The translations under genes were made by a program, and so were the position numbers. A stretch of 8,162 bases of DNA from Spirochaetaceae bacterium. GTDB lineage: Bacteria > Spirochaetota > Spirochaetia > Treponematales > Breznakiellaceae. The DNA lies in the NCBI GenBank assembly GCA_031257995.1, contig JAIRNN010000309.1, positions 1 to 8,162 of the forward strand, read 5' to 3'. Positions 1 through 4,960 of the stretch are shown here, piece by piece. Within the stretch, counting starts at the first letter, position 1; each line of letters begins with the position of its first letter. The notes beneath the pieces are model-generated. The model ran no database searches, had not been told where the DNA came from, and was given only the letters and a program-made list of their open reading frames with translations.

Positions 1-1
1 T

Positions 2-73
2 GCCGCAGCGTCCGGCGGAGCAAAAGACTACACTGTCGTGACAACGACTGTAGCATCCGCCGCCGGCGCCTAA
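2..73 (+). CDS. 3' end of an unidentified gene (last 23 codons)
   Basis: The frame starting at base 2 is open from the window edge to a TAA at 71-73 and reads as an alanine/threonine-rich tail containing KDYTVVTTTVASAAGA. The composition (alternating beta-branched residues, small residues at the end, no rare codons) looks like a natural protein C-terminus, whereas the other two frames are arginine/cysteine-rich or close early. The rest of the gene lies upstream of the window, so no family can be named. The DNA at 28-54 also has dyad symmetry (GTCGT/ACGAC inside CTACA/TGTAG). It could instead be chance open frame. Confidence 0.4.
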   Translation, partial: AAASGGAKDYTVVTTTVASAAGA

Positions 74-112
74 TTCGGACGTGCCTCCCGGCGCACACCG
101 GAGCCGGGATTT

Positions 113-141
113 GGCGGGATGGGGACAGGCCCTGTCCCGCC
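113..141. other. Alternative hairpins after the first stop codon
   Basis: GGGACAG (122-128) pairs with CTGTCCC (132-138), and the overlapping GGCGGGA (113-119) can instead pair with TCCCGCC (135-141). The two stems are mutually exclusive. The structure lies 40 bases past the TAA at 71-73 but has no T-tract, so a classical intrinsic terminator is not supported. It may be a repeat fragment. Confidence 0.3.
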
Positions 142-182
142 TGACATTAACCAAATGGCGCGGCAACAAAAACAGCACCCGC

Positions 183-250
183 CCAACGATGCATTTAGTA
201 TATCTGAAGCCGGAGTACCGCCGTCTGTGTGTAGCAATGCCGCCCTCCGG
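183..250. repeat. Degenerate dispersed repeat, copy A
   Basis: This copy aligns without gaps to copy B at 423-490, exactly 240 bases downstream. In the first 47 bases 34 positions are identical, including the block ATTTAxTATATC. Read on the plus strand in one frame the two copies give similar peptides (NDAFSISEAGVPPS here, NVPFNISKAGAPLS in copy B). In copy A that frame is closed by a TAG at 251-253. I do not recognise it as a named element. Confidence 0.6.
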
Positions 251-422
251 TAGCGGCCCTCCGGCACGATGGTTTACCATAAGGCGATTGTCGTTAGCGG
301 GTGCCGTTGTGCGGACCGGCCGGACTTGCGGGGGATGTTGAAAGTTTGCAAGGCAGGGAGATTGCCGGCAGGGCGCGGCATAATGAAAGAAGCGGCGATT
401 ACTAAACAGACCCCGTCCCACA

Positions 423-490
423 CCAACGTACCATTTAATATATCAAAAGCGGGCGCGCCGCTGTCCGAGAGGGGCGTTGCTACCCTTCGG
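423..490. repeat. Degenerate dispersed repeat, copy B
   Basis: This is the partner of the copy at 183-250. The frame that gives NVPFNISKAGAPLS stays open through the end of this copy, and several differences between the copies fall at third codon positions. A GC-rich hairpin (GGGGC/GCCCC, 490-502) follows at once. A weaker partial match to the reverse complement (GACAGCGG then CCxGC) occurs near 1454-1470. Confidence 0.6.
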
Positions 491-502
491 GGGCTGCGCC
501 CC
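490..502. other. GC-rich hairpin
   Basis: GGGGC (490-494) pairs with GCCCC (498-502) around TGC. The flanking TTC and GAA can extend the stem past mismatches. No T-run follows, and it is most simply part of the repeat ending here. Confidence 0.4.
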
Positions 503-560
503 TTGAAAGCTTTCACATTAAATGATACGAATGTTCTCCCATCAATCGGTTCTATCCGGA

Positions 561-594
561 ATGACCCGTTCGAATGCCCAAATGACCTGTTCGA
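561..594. repeat. Direct repeat of ATGACCnGTTCGA with 21-base period
   Basis: ATGACCCGTTCGA (561-573) recurs as ATGACCTGTTCGA (582-594), with one mismatch in 13. The 21-base offset is two helical turns, so both copies present the same DNA face, as paired regulator sites often do. No gene start lies close downstream, so a regulatory role is only a possibility. Confidence 0.45.
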
Positions 595-790
595 GCACCG
601 ATTATTTTGACGATTTTGAAACCGGCGGAAAAATCAATGTTGCCTGAAAATGAGGGAGTTAAATGTACCGCATAGCTTCCAGTCCCCGCCATTATCAATT
701 TTCCATTCGCGCAGCGCGCGCTCCCGGCTCAATCATTGGATACCGCAGTAGTGAACGTGATATGTGCGGGTGTTTATCTCTGCTACTTCC
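595..790. other. Gene-free stretch downstream of the DUF2200 gene
   Basis: I see no convincing gene here. On the minus strand a short fragment around 645-737 reads REWKIDNGGDWKLCGTF, but it is bounded by stops on both sides, has no start or ribosome binding site, and is at most about 31 residues. A 10-base palindrome (AGCGCGCGCT) is at 713-722. No T-tract terminator is evident for the minus-strand gene that ends at 791. Confidence 0.4.
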
Positions 791-1129
791 TTAAAATCTT
801 CTCCATTGGCTTTCCCTTAATTCATCAACCAATTTGTCTAAATAGCGAATCTTTTGCATAAGTTTGTCCTCGATCTCCTCTACACGGCAACCGCAGATGA
901 CACCAGTGATTTTTGAAGCATTGGGATTGATACGCGGCGCCCGCGCAAAAAAAGCCTCAAAATCAATACCCTCGTCAATTTGCCTTTGCAACGCCTGTTG
1001 GTTGTATCCTGTCAGCCAGCAAATGACCTCATCCACTTCCATCTTTGCGCGCCCCTTTTTTGCGGCCTTCCGAACATAAAACGGATAAACGCTCGAAAAA
1101 GACATCGCAAATACTTTTTGTTTCTCCAT
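791..1129 (-). CDS. DUF2200 family protein (complete, 112 aa)
   Basis: The 112-residue product matches what I know of the DUF2200 family (about 110-120 residues): an N-terminal KxxVFxMxFxSVYPxYVxKAxxKGR stretch (residues 4-28), then EVDEVICWLTGY (32-43), then NPNASKITGVICGCRVEEIEDKLMQKIRYLDKLVDEL near the C-terminus (about 69-105; split here as NPNASKITGVICG and RVEEIEDKLMQ). No biochemical function is established for the family, and no signal peptide or membrane segment is visible. The ATG (1127-1129) is preceded by GGAGT eight bases upstream, which decides the start. It is a single gene, transcribed away from cheW, and flanked on both sides by repeats, which is compatible with it being a mobile or accessory cargo gene. 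Assignment to the family is firm; its role is unknown. Confidence 0.93.
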   Translation of the reverse strand: MEKQKVFAMSFSSVYPFYVRKAAKKGRAKMEVDEVICWLTGYNQQALQRQIDEGIDFEAFFARAPRINPNASKITGVICGCRVEEIEDKLMQKIRYLDKLVDELRESQWRRF

Positions 1130-1165
1130 AGTTTTTTACTCCATATATAGCATTCTATCCAGAAA

Positions 1166-1194
1166 AATATAAAGGAGAAGCCTCCCGCTGTCAA
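1166..1194 (-). promoter_or_regulatory. Sigma-70-type promoter of the DUF2200 gene
   Basis: On the minus strand there is a perfect -35 TTGACA (1189-1194), a 17-base spacer and a -10 TATATT (1166-1171, one mismatch to consensus). The predicted transcript start near 1159 leaves a leader of about 30 bases that contains the GGAGT ribosome binding site at 1138-1142. The spacer contains the imperfect palindrome GGAGAAGCCTCC (1174-1185 on the plus strand), a possible operator. Confidence 0.7.
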
Positions 1195-1204
1195 CAAGTT
1201 AAGG
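1171..1204. repeat. Short dispersed repeat, copy 1
   Basis: The plus-strand string AAAGG-GAAG-CT-CC-CTGTCAACA-TTAAG recurs at 6628-6660 with one 1-base gap and a few substitutions. Here the CTGTCAACA block supplies the minus-strand -35 box of the DUF2200 promoter. Confidence 0.5.
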
Positions 1205-1557
1205 GATGGTGCCAGCAATTTTACTTTTATGAGGCGGGGGGAGCCTCCCCCTCGCTCCAGCCCGCCGCCCGCAAGCGGGCTTAGGGTCTTTCGCTACCCC
1301 CTCTACGGGGCGCTGCCCCGTAACGCCCCGCTGCCACGCCCAAATAGGAGAGTGATTCCCAATTTAACCGCTGAAAACGCGGAATCACGTGGAACAGCGG
1401 GAAGCATTGACGATGAACAGGGTTATGAACAGACTTCGCCCATGACCTTTTACTTTGACAGCGGTACTCCTGCCCGTCGGCACGCTTAATGTCCTAGGCG
1501 GCTGGACTGCCTTGTTTTCAAGAACGACAGCGGCGCATATGACATAGGAACGTGGTG
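1205..1557. other. Gene-free, hairpin-rich spacer between DUF2200 gene and cheW
   Basis: No credible gene is seen. Three strong hairpins follow one another: GGGGG/CCCCC (1237-1241 with 1247-1251), AGCCCGC/GCGGGCT (1259-1265 with 1275-1281) and TACGGGGC/GCCCCGTA (1304-1311 with 1315-1322, loop GCT). Then come the phrase TTTAACCGCTGAAAACGCGG around 1362-1382, which resembles TTAACCGCGAAG at 7097, and a partial match near 1454-1470 to the inverted form of the 183/423 repeat. An open frame on the plus strand (1229-1489) is proline/arginine-rich and reads through these hairpins, so I treat it as spurious. Confidence 0.5.
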
Positions 1558-1586
1558 TTGATTTTTCTGTTATTGCGTACTATACT
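1558..1586 (+). promoter_or_regulatory. Sigma-70-type promoter of the cheW operon
   Basis: TTGATT (1558-1563, four of six consensus bases), a 17-base spacer and TATACT (1581-1586, five of six). The predicted transcript start is near 1593, giving a leader of roughly 80 bases before the cheW ATG at 1672. The ribosome binding site AGAGGAGAG lies at 1658-1666. Confidence 0.7.
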
Positions 1587-1671
1587 CTCGGTATGTCGAT
1601 GAAGTACAAAAGATTGGGCCGGAGACGACTGGTTTGGGGAGTTTGGAAATTTTGAATAGAGGAGAGCGAAG

Positions 1672-2142
1672 ATGGCGGATACGTATCAGCTGGTAACGTT
1701 TCAATTGGGCGAAGAGATATACGGGGTGGACATTCTTGACGTTAAGGAGATTGTTCGTGTGCAGGAGGTGCGTCCTATTCCGAATGCCCCCGCCTATGTG
1801 GAGGGGATTTTCAATCTGCGCCGCGAGATCATCCCGATTATCAATCTTCACAAGCGTTTTTTTATCAGAAAACCGCTCGCTTCTGAGGAGGACGCGCTTT
1901 TGTCGGGGTTTGTTATCCTTGAGATTGACGGGTTGAAGCTGGGGATCATCATTGACCGGGTGTCCCGCGTGGTTACGATCGACAAGAGTGAACGGCAACC
2001 GCCGCCGCAGATGTTGTCCGGCATCGGGGCGGAGTATATCGAGGGGGTTTTCCGGCAGGATGAGGGCTACCTTATCATTCTCAACATCAGAAACCTGTTC
2101 AATTCCAAAGAATTGCAGAAAATTGCCGATTTGCATAAATAA
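1672..2142 (+). CDS. cheW: CheW chemotaxis adaptor protein (156 aa)
   Basis: CheW is the cytoplasmic adaptor that links chemoreceptors to the CheA histidine kinase in the polar signalling array. The 156 residues span the whole single CheW domain: QLVTFQLGEEIYGVDILDVKEI (about 6-27, shown by the YGV-I-VxEI pattern), the RPIPNAPxYVEGIFNLRREIIPII segment (34-57), a second half beginning at GFVILEIDGLKLGIIID (79-95) and the closing EYIEGVF-YLIILNIRNLF (121-143). The family usually has NLRG before the I-P-I strand; here it is NLRR (48-51). Length is normal. The ATG follows AGAGGAGAG, whose GGAGAG core ends five bases before the start. It is the first gene of an apparent two-gene operon with the DegT-like gene 18 bases downstream. 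Confidence 0.97.
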   Translation: MADTYQLVTFQLGEEIYGVDILDVKEIVRVQEVRPIPNAPAYVEGIFNLRREIIPIINLHKRFFIRKPLASEEDALLSGFVILEIDGLKLGIIIDRVSRVVTIDKSERQPPPQMLSGIGAEYIEGVFRQDEGYLIILNIRNLFNSKELQKIADLHK

Positions 2143-2160
2143 CGGACCTATTGGGATAAT

Positions 2161-3246
2161 ATGAACATAGAAGTTTGGTCCCCGACGATTCGGCGCAAAG
2201 AGATGACAGCGGTTCTGACGGCTCTGGTCGACGAAAAGATCGGTCCGGGCGATGGTGCCGCGCAGTTTATGGCCTTTGCAAAGGAAAGGATCGGGTTTGA
2301 ACATTGTCTCGCGTTGCGGAGTCCGGCGATCGCGTTGCATCAGGCATTGAAGATACTGAATCTGTCGCCGGGCGACGGGGTGCTGGTTTCCGGGCTTTCC
2401 CCGCTTTACTACCATACCGTAATTGCCGGGCTGGGGCTGACCCCGGTTTTCGCCGATGTGTCCGAGTCGACGGCGTGTATCGAGGCGGAAACGCTGGAAA
2501 AGGTGCGCGAGCCGTATAAGGCCATCGTGTTGCACCATCCGTTGGGTTTTCTCACCGACACGGCACTGTTTGCCAATACGGGTGTCCCGCTCATCGAGGA
2601 TGTCAGCACGGCGTTCGGCAGTTTTGAGGCGGTTCGGGATGACGGCGAAGGCGGTGAAGAATATGCCGGCCCGGCGGAGGCCGCCGCCAATTCGATGAAT
2701 GCGGGAAAGAACACGGCCGCCGCGTTTTCCATTCTCGGCTTGGAAGAACGGGACATGATAACCGCCGGAGGGGGCGCGTTGATCTTCACCGGAGACCGGA
2801 GGAACGCCTCAGTGCTTCGTAACTCAGGCGGGTTGCCGTCTGAATATGCCCTGCCGGACATGAACGCCGCGATGGCCGCCGTGCAGATGCGCGAGTGCGC
2901 CAAGAACATCGAGAAAAGACGGAAAATCGCCGATCTCTACCACCAGTCTGCCCTGCGGGGCCGCCATCGGCTTTTCGCGGCACGGGACAACTTCGTCTAC
3001 AACCACTACGCGTTCAGCGTTGTGATCGAAACCGGTATGAAGAACGTCAAACAGTACGCCGCGAAACATGGGGTCGCGGTGGAAAGCGCCTTCGAGAACA
3101 CGCTCGCCGGGGCGGAAATCGCCCCGGCGGAAGCCTGTCCCCAATGCCGCAGTCTCTCGCTCCGCACCGCCCTGTTCCCCCTCTACCCCCGCCTCGGCGC
3201 GAAAAACGTGGAAAAAGTCGCCAAAGTTATTACGACATTACCGTAA
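2161..3246 (+). CDS. DegT/DnrJ/EryC1/StrS-fold protein lacking the PLP lysine (361 aa)
   Basis: The full length of a sugar-aminotransferase-type fold (type I PLP enzyme) is recognisable. An N-terminal segment is followed by HCLALRSPAIALHQAL and GDGVLVSG (48-78), PVFADV (95-100), IEDVSTAFGS with the PLP-contacting Asp147 (145-154), MITAGGGALI (199-208), NHYAF, and a final FPLYPRL (339-345). In active members a lysine about five residues before the TxGEGG motif forms the Schiff base with PLP. Here the aligned stretch is LGLEERDMITAGGG, with Arg197 (or Glu195) at that place and no lysine from 184 to the end of the motif. The usual SGTAAL is RSPAIAL, and there is a Gly/Glu/Ala-rich insertion at about 156-183. 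Known family members make amino sugars; this one is probably not an active aminotransferase. It follows cheW by 18 bases with only a weak GGGA Shine-Dalgarno, suggesting translational coupling. I recall TP0439/TP0440 of T. pallidum having the same gene order. Confidence 0.92.
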   Translation: MNIEVWSPTIRRKEMTAVLTALVDEKIGPGDGAAQFMAFAKERIGFEHCLALRSPAIALHQALKILNLSPGDGVLVSGLSPLYYHTVIAGLGLTPVFADVSESTACIEAETLEKVREPYKAIVLHHPLGFLTDTALFANTGVPLIEDVSTAFGSFEAVRDDGEGGEEYAGPAEAAANSMNAGKNTAAAFSILGLEERDMITAGGGALIFTGDRRNASVLRNSGGLPSEYALPDMNAAMAAVQMRECAKNIEKRRKIADLYHQSALRGRHRLFAARDNFVYNHYAFSVVIETGMKNVKQYAAKHGVAVESAFENTLAGAEIAPAEACPQCRSLSLRTALFPLYPRLGAKNVEKVAKVITTLP

Positions 3247-3519
3247 GGGGACAATCGTACCATATTAGTGCGGGGGCGTTGCGGGGCGGGTTTGCCGGGG
3301 CCCTGTTACATTTATCCGGAGTGAAGCATTTTTGGGGCCCGCACCGTGTCGCTGGAATAGTTAAACGCGCCTAGCACAACCCTAGTTATGACTTGGCACA
3401 ACCGTTGTGCCCGTTTTGCGCGCGGCAACGGGTGCCGCTGAGGGGATAGCGGATAAATGGAGGGAGGTGCGGACGCGCCTTTAGGCGTAGGTGGGGCTTA
3501 TCGGCCGGAAAGCGGGCTG
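3247..3519. other. Gene-free spacer between the DegT-like gene and guaD
   Basis: No gene is supported. The stretch contains the hairpin at 3395-3411 (listed separately), the small hairpin CGCCT/AGGCG (3476-3480 with 3483-3487) and GC-rich sequence. The guaD frame is open upstream to an ATG at 3457, but the extra 44 residues are low-complexity and cross the 3520-3550 palindrome, so I do not include them in the gene. Confidence 0.45.
3395..3411 (+). terminator. Hairpin, possible terminator of the cheW operon
   Basis: GGCACAAC (3395-3402) pairs perfectly with GTTGTGCC (3404-3411), followed by CG and TTTT (3414-3417). The stem is good but the T-run is only four bases, and it lies about 150 bases after the stop of the upstream gene, so termination is plausible rather than certain. 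A truncated match (AGCACAACCC) sits just before it at 3373-3382. Confidence 0.4.
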
Positions 3520-3550
3520 GAGAGAAAGGGGAAGACTTCCCCTTTCTCTC
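3520..3550. promoter_or_regulatory. 31-base perfect palindrome upstream of the guaD promoter
   Basis: Positions 3520-3534 are the exact reverse complement of 3536-3550, with one central base (3535): GAGAGAAAGGGGAAG against CTTCCCCTTTCTCTC. The right arm ends two bases before the -35 box of guaD. It could be a dimeric regulator site or, as RNA, a long hairpin with a pyrimidine-rich 3' side ending upstream transcription. There is no pure T-tract. Confidence 0.6.
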
Positions 3551-3552
3551 TC

Positions 3553-3580
3553 TTGACAAACCCCGCCAACCGGCTATCAT
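3553..3580 (+). promoter_or_regulatory. guaD promoter abutting the start codon
   Basis: A perfect -35 TTGACA (3553-3558), a 16-base spacer and a -10 TATCAT (3575-3580, one mismatch). The expected transcript start (about 3586-3588) falls within three bases of the ATG at 3589, so the mRNA would be leaderless or nearly so. No Shine-Dalgarno sequence precedes that ATG. Confidence 0.65.
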
Positions 3581-3588
3581 ATAAGCCG

Positions 3589-4869
3589 ATGCCTTCCAAT
3601 ACGTTTGTTCTGCGCGGTGATATTTGTTATAGCGAAACGCCCGCCACGCTGGTTACGCGGGAGGACGGGTATCTGGTCTGTGTGGAGGGCGTCTCGCGGG
3701 GCGTGTTTCCGCGTCTGCCGGATGAATATCGTTCTCTGCTGTTGCTCGATTATCGGGGAAAACTGGTCGTTCCGGGGTTGGTTGACCTCCACACACACGC
3801 GCCCCAGTTCAGTTTTCATGGCCTCGGCATGGATTGCGAGCTTATGGAGTGGCTTTCTGTTCATGCGTTTCCGGAGGAGGCCAAGTATGCGGACGCGCGG
3901 TATGCGGAAAAGGCCTACGCGCAGTTTGTGGATGATCTTGTGGAGGGGCCCAATACCCGGAGCGTTATCTTTGCCACGATTCACCGCGCATCGGCGTTAC
4001 TCTTGATGGACATGCTGGAGGCGTCCGGCCTTGTCTGTATGGCGGGAAAGGTCAATATGGACCGGAACACGCCGGACGCGCTTTGCGAAAAAGACGGAGA
4101 AACCTCGCTTGCCGAGACGCGGCTTTGGCTTGCCGAATGTGCGGCGCGACCTTACCAGAACACCTATCCCATTCTTACCCCGCGCTTCGTCCCTTCGTGC
4201 AGTGACGGGCTCTTGCGCGGCCTCGGTGAACTCCAAAAAGAGTTTTCTCTGCCATTGCAATCCCACCTTTCCGAAAATTCCGGCGAGATCGCGTTTGTGA
4301 AGGAACTCTACCCGGACATATCGTGTTATGGGGGTGTGTATCAGCGGTTCGGGCTCTTTGGCGAGGGCGGCAGGACGGTGATGGCGCACTGTGTCTGGTG
4401 CGGTGAGGAGGAGATCGCGCTGCTCAAGAAGAACGGCGTGTTTGTCGCGCACTGCCCCCAATCGAACACCAATCTGGCTTCCGGGATCGCGCCGATTCGC
4501 CGCTATCTTACGGAGGGCCTTGCGATGGGGCTGGGGAGCGATGTGGCGGGCGGCGTGCATACGAGCATTTTCCGCGCGATGCAGGACGCGGTCGCCGTCT
4601 CGAAACTGCGTCAGTGTCTTGTGAATCGTGATGAAAGGCCGCTCACGATTGAAGAAGCGTTTTACCTGGCAACGAAAGGCGGCGGCGCGTTTTTTGGCAA
4701 GGCCGGTTCGTTTGAAGCGGGCTTTGAGTGCGACATTCTGGTGATTGACGACGCAAGCCTCACGCCCCGTGTGCCCCTTCCGGTGAAAGAACGGCTGGAA
4801 CGCGCCGTGTATCTCAGCGACGACCGGCACATCGCGGCGAAATGGGCGCGCGGGATGAGGATATTGTGA
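3589..4869 (+). CDS. guaD: Guanine deaminase, amidohydrolase family (426 aa)
   Basis: The enzyme hydrolyses guanine to xanthine and ammonia in the cytoplasm, in purine salvage or catabolism. All the metal-site signatures of the amidohydrolase superfamily are visible: PGLVDLHTH with His68 and His70, TPRFVPSCS (197-205), QSHLSEN with His226 and Glu229, MAHCVW with His267, and GLGSDVAGG with Asp318. The DLHTHAPQ and TPRF-PSCS contexts point to guanine deaminase rather than cytosine or chlorohydrolase relatives. Length (426) is close to that of E. coli GuaD. I start at the ATG at 3589 because the family N-terminus begins about there and a promoter ends eight bases before it; the frame extends upstream to an ATG at 3457 but through low-complexity sequence. 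No Shine-Dalgarno is present. It ends 91 bases before the pfp start and has its own promoter. Related deaminases are the main alternative. Confidence 0.93.
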   Translation: MPSNTFVLRGDICYSETPATLVTREDGYLVCVEGVSRGVFPRLPDEYRSLLLLDYRGKLVVPGLVDLHTHAPQFSFHGLGMDCELMEWLSVHAFPEEAKYADARYAEKAYAQFVDDLVEGPNTRSVIFATIHRASALLLMDMLEASGLVCMAGKVNMDRNTPDALCEKDGETSLAETRLWLAECAARPYQNTYPILTPRFVPSCSDGLLRGLGELQKEFSLPLQSHLSENSGEIAFVKELYPDISCYGGVYQRFGLFGEGGRTVMAHCVWCGEEEIALLKKNGVFVAHCPQSNTNLASGIAPIRRYLTEGLAMGLGSDVAGGVHTSIFRAMQDAVAVSKLRQCLVNRDERPLTIEEAFYLATKGGGAFFGKAGSFEAGFECDILVIDDASLTPRVPLPVKERLERAVYLSDDRHIAAKWARGMRIL

Positions 4870-4884
4870 TGTCCCTTGTGCCTG

Positions 4885-4912
4885 TTGCAAAATCCATGCG
4901 GTTTGGTATAAT
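4885..4912 (+). promoter_or_regulatory. pfp promoter with extended -10
   Basis: A consensus TATAAT (4907-4912) is preceded by TGG, forming the extended -10 TGnTATAAT. A weaker -35, TTGCAA (4885-4890), lies 16 bases upstream. The predicted transcript start is near 4919, some 42 bases before the ATG. Confidence 0.75.
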
Positions 4913-4928
4913 GAGGTGTTTACAAAAT

Positions 4929-4943
4929 TGTCCAAAATGGACA
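4929..4943. promoter_or_regulatory. Small dyad in the pfp leader
   Basis: TGTCCA (4929-4934) and TGGACA (4938-4943) form a perfect 6-base inverted repeat around AAA, between the predicted transcript start and the Shine-Dalgarno sequence. It may be an operator or a weak leader hairpin; six base pairs could also be chance. Confidence 0.3.
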
Positions 4944-4960
4944 TGACCGGAGGAATGAAA

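Noticed and set aside
269..610. A 113-codon plus-strand frame over repeat copy B
   Set aside because: There is no ribosome binding site, it spans repeat and hairpin sequence, and the equivalent frame in copy A is closed by a stop.
1229..1489. An 86-codon plus-strand frame
   Set aside because: It is Pro/Arg-rich, translates through three strong hairpins and has no homology that I recognise.
1570..2538. A 322-codon open frame on the minus strand opposite cheW and the DegT-like gene
   Set aside because: It is antisense to two genes with clear homology, is rich in Arg/His/Gln/Leu as expected of a mirrored GC-rich frame, and has no matching domain.
3457..3588. Extended N-terminus of guaD from the ATG at 3457
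   Set aside because: The 44 extra residues are low-complexity, cross the 31-base palindrome and the promoter, and have no counterpart in the family.
3997..4944. A 315-codon open frame on the minus strand opposite guaD
   Set aside because: It is antisense to all the catalytic motifs of guanine deaminase, with Arg/His-rich composition and no recognisable family.
4916..4960. Earlier pfp starts (GTG 4916, ATG 4937, 4943 and 4955)
   Set aside because: GGAGG at 4949-4953 is correctly spaced only for the ATG at 4961, and the GTG lies at or before the predicted transcript start.
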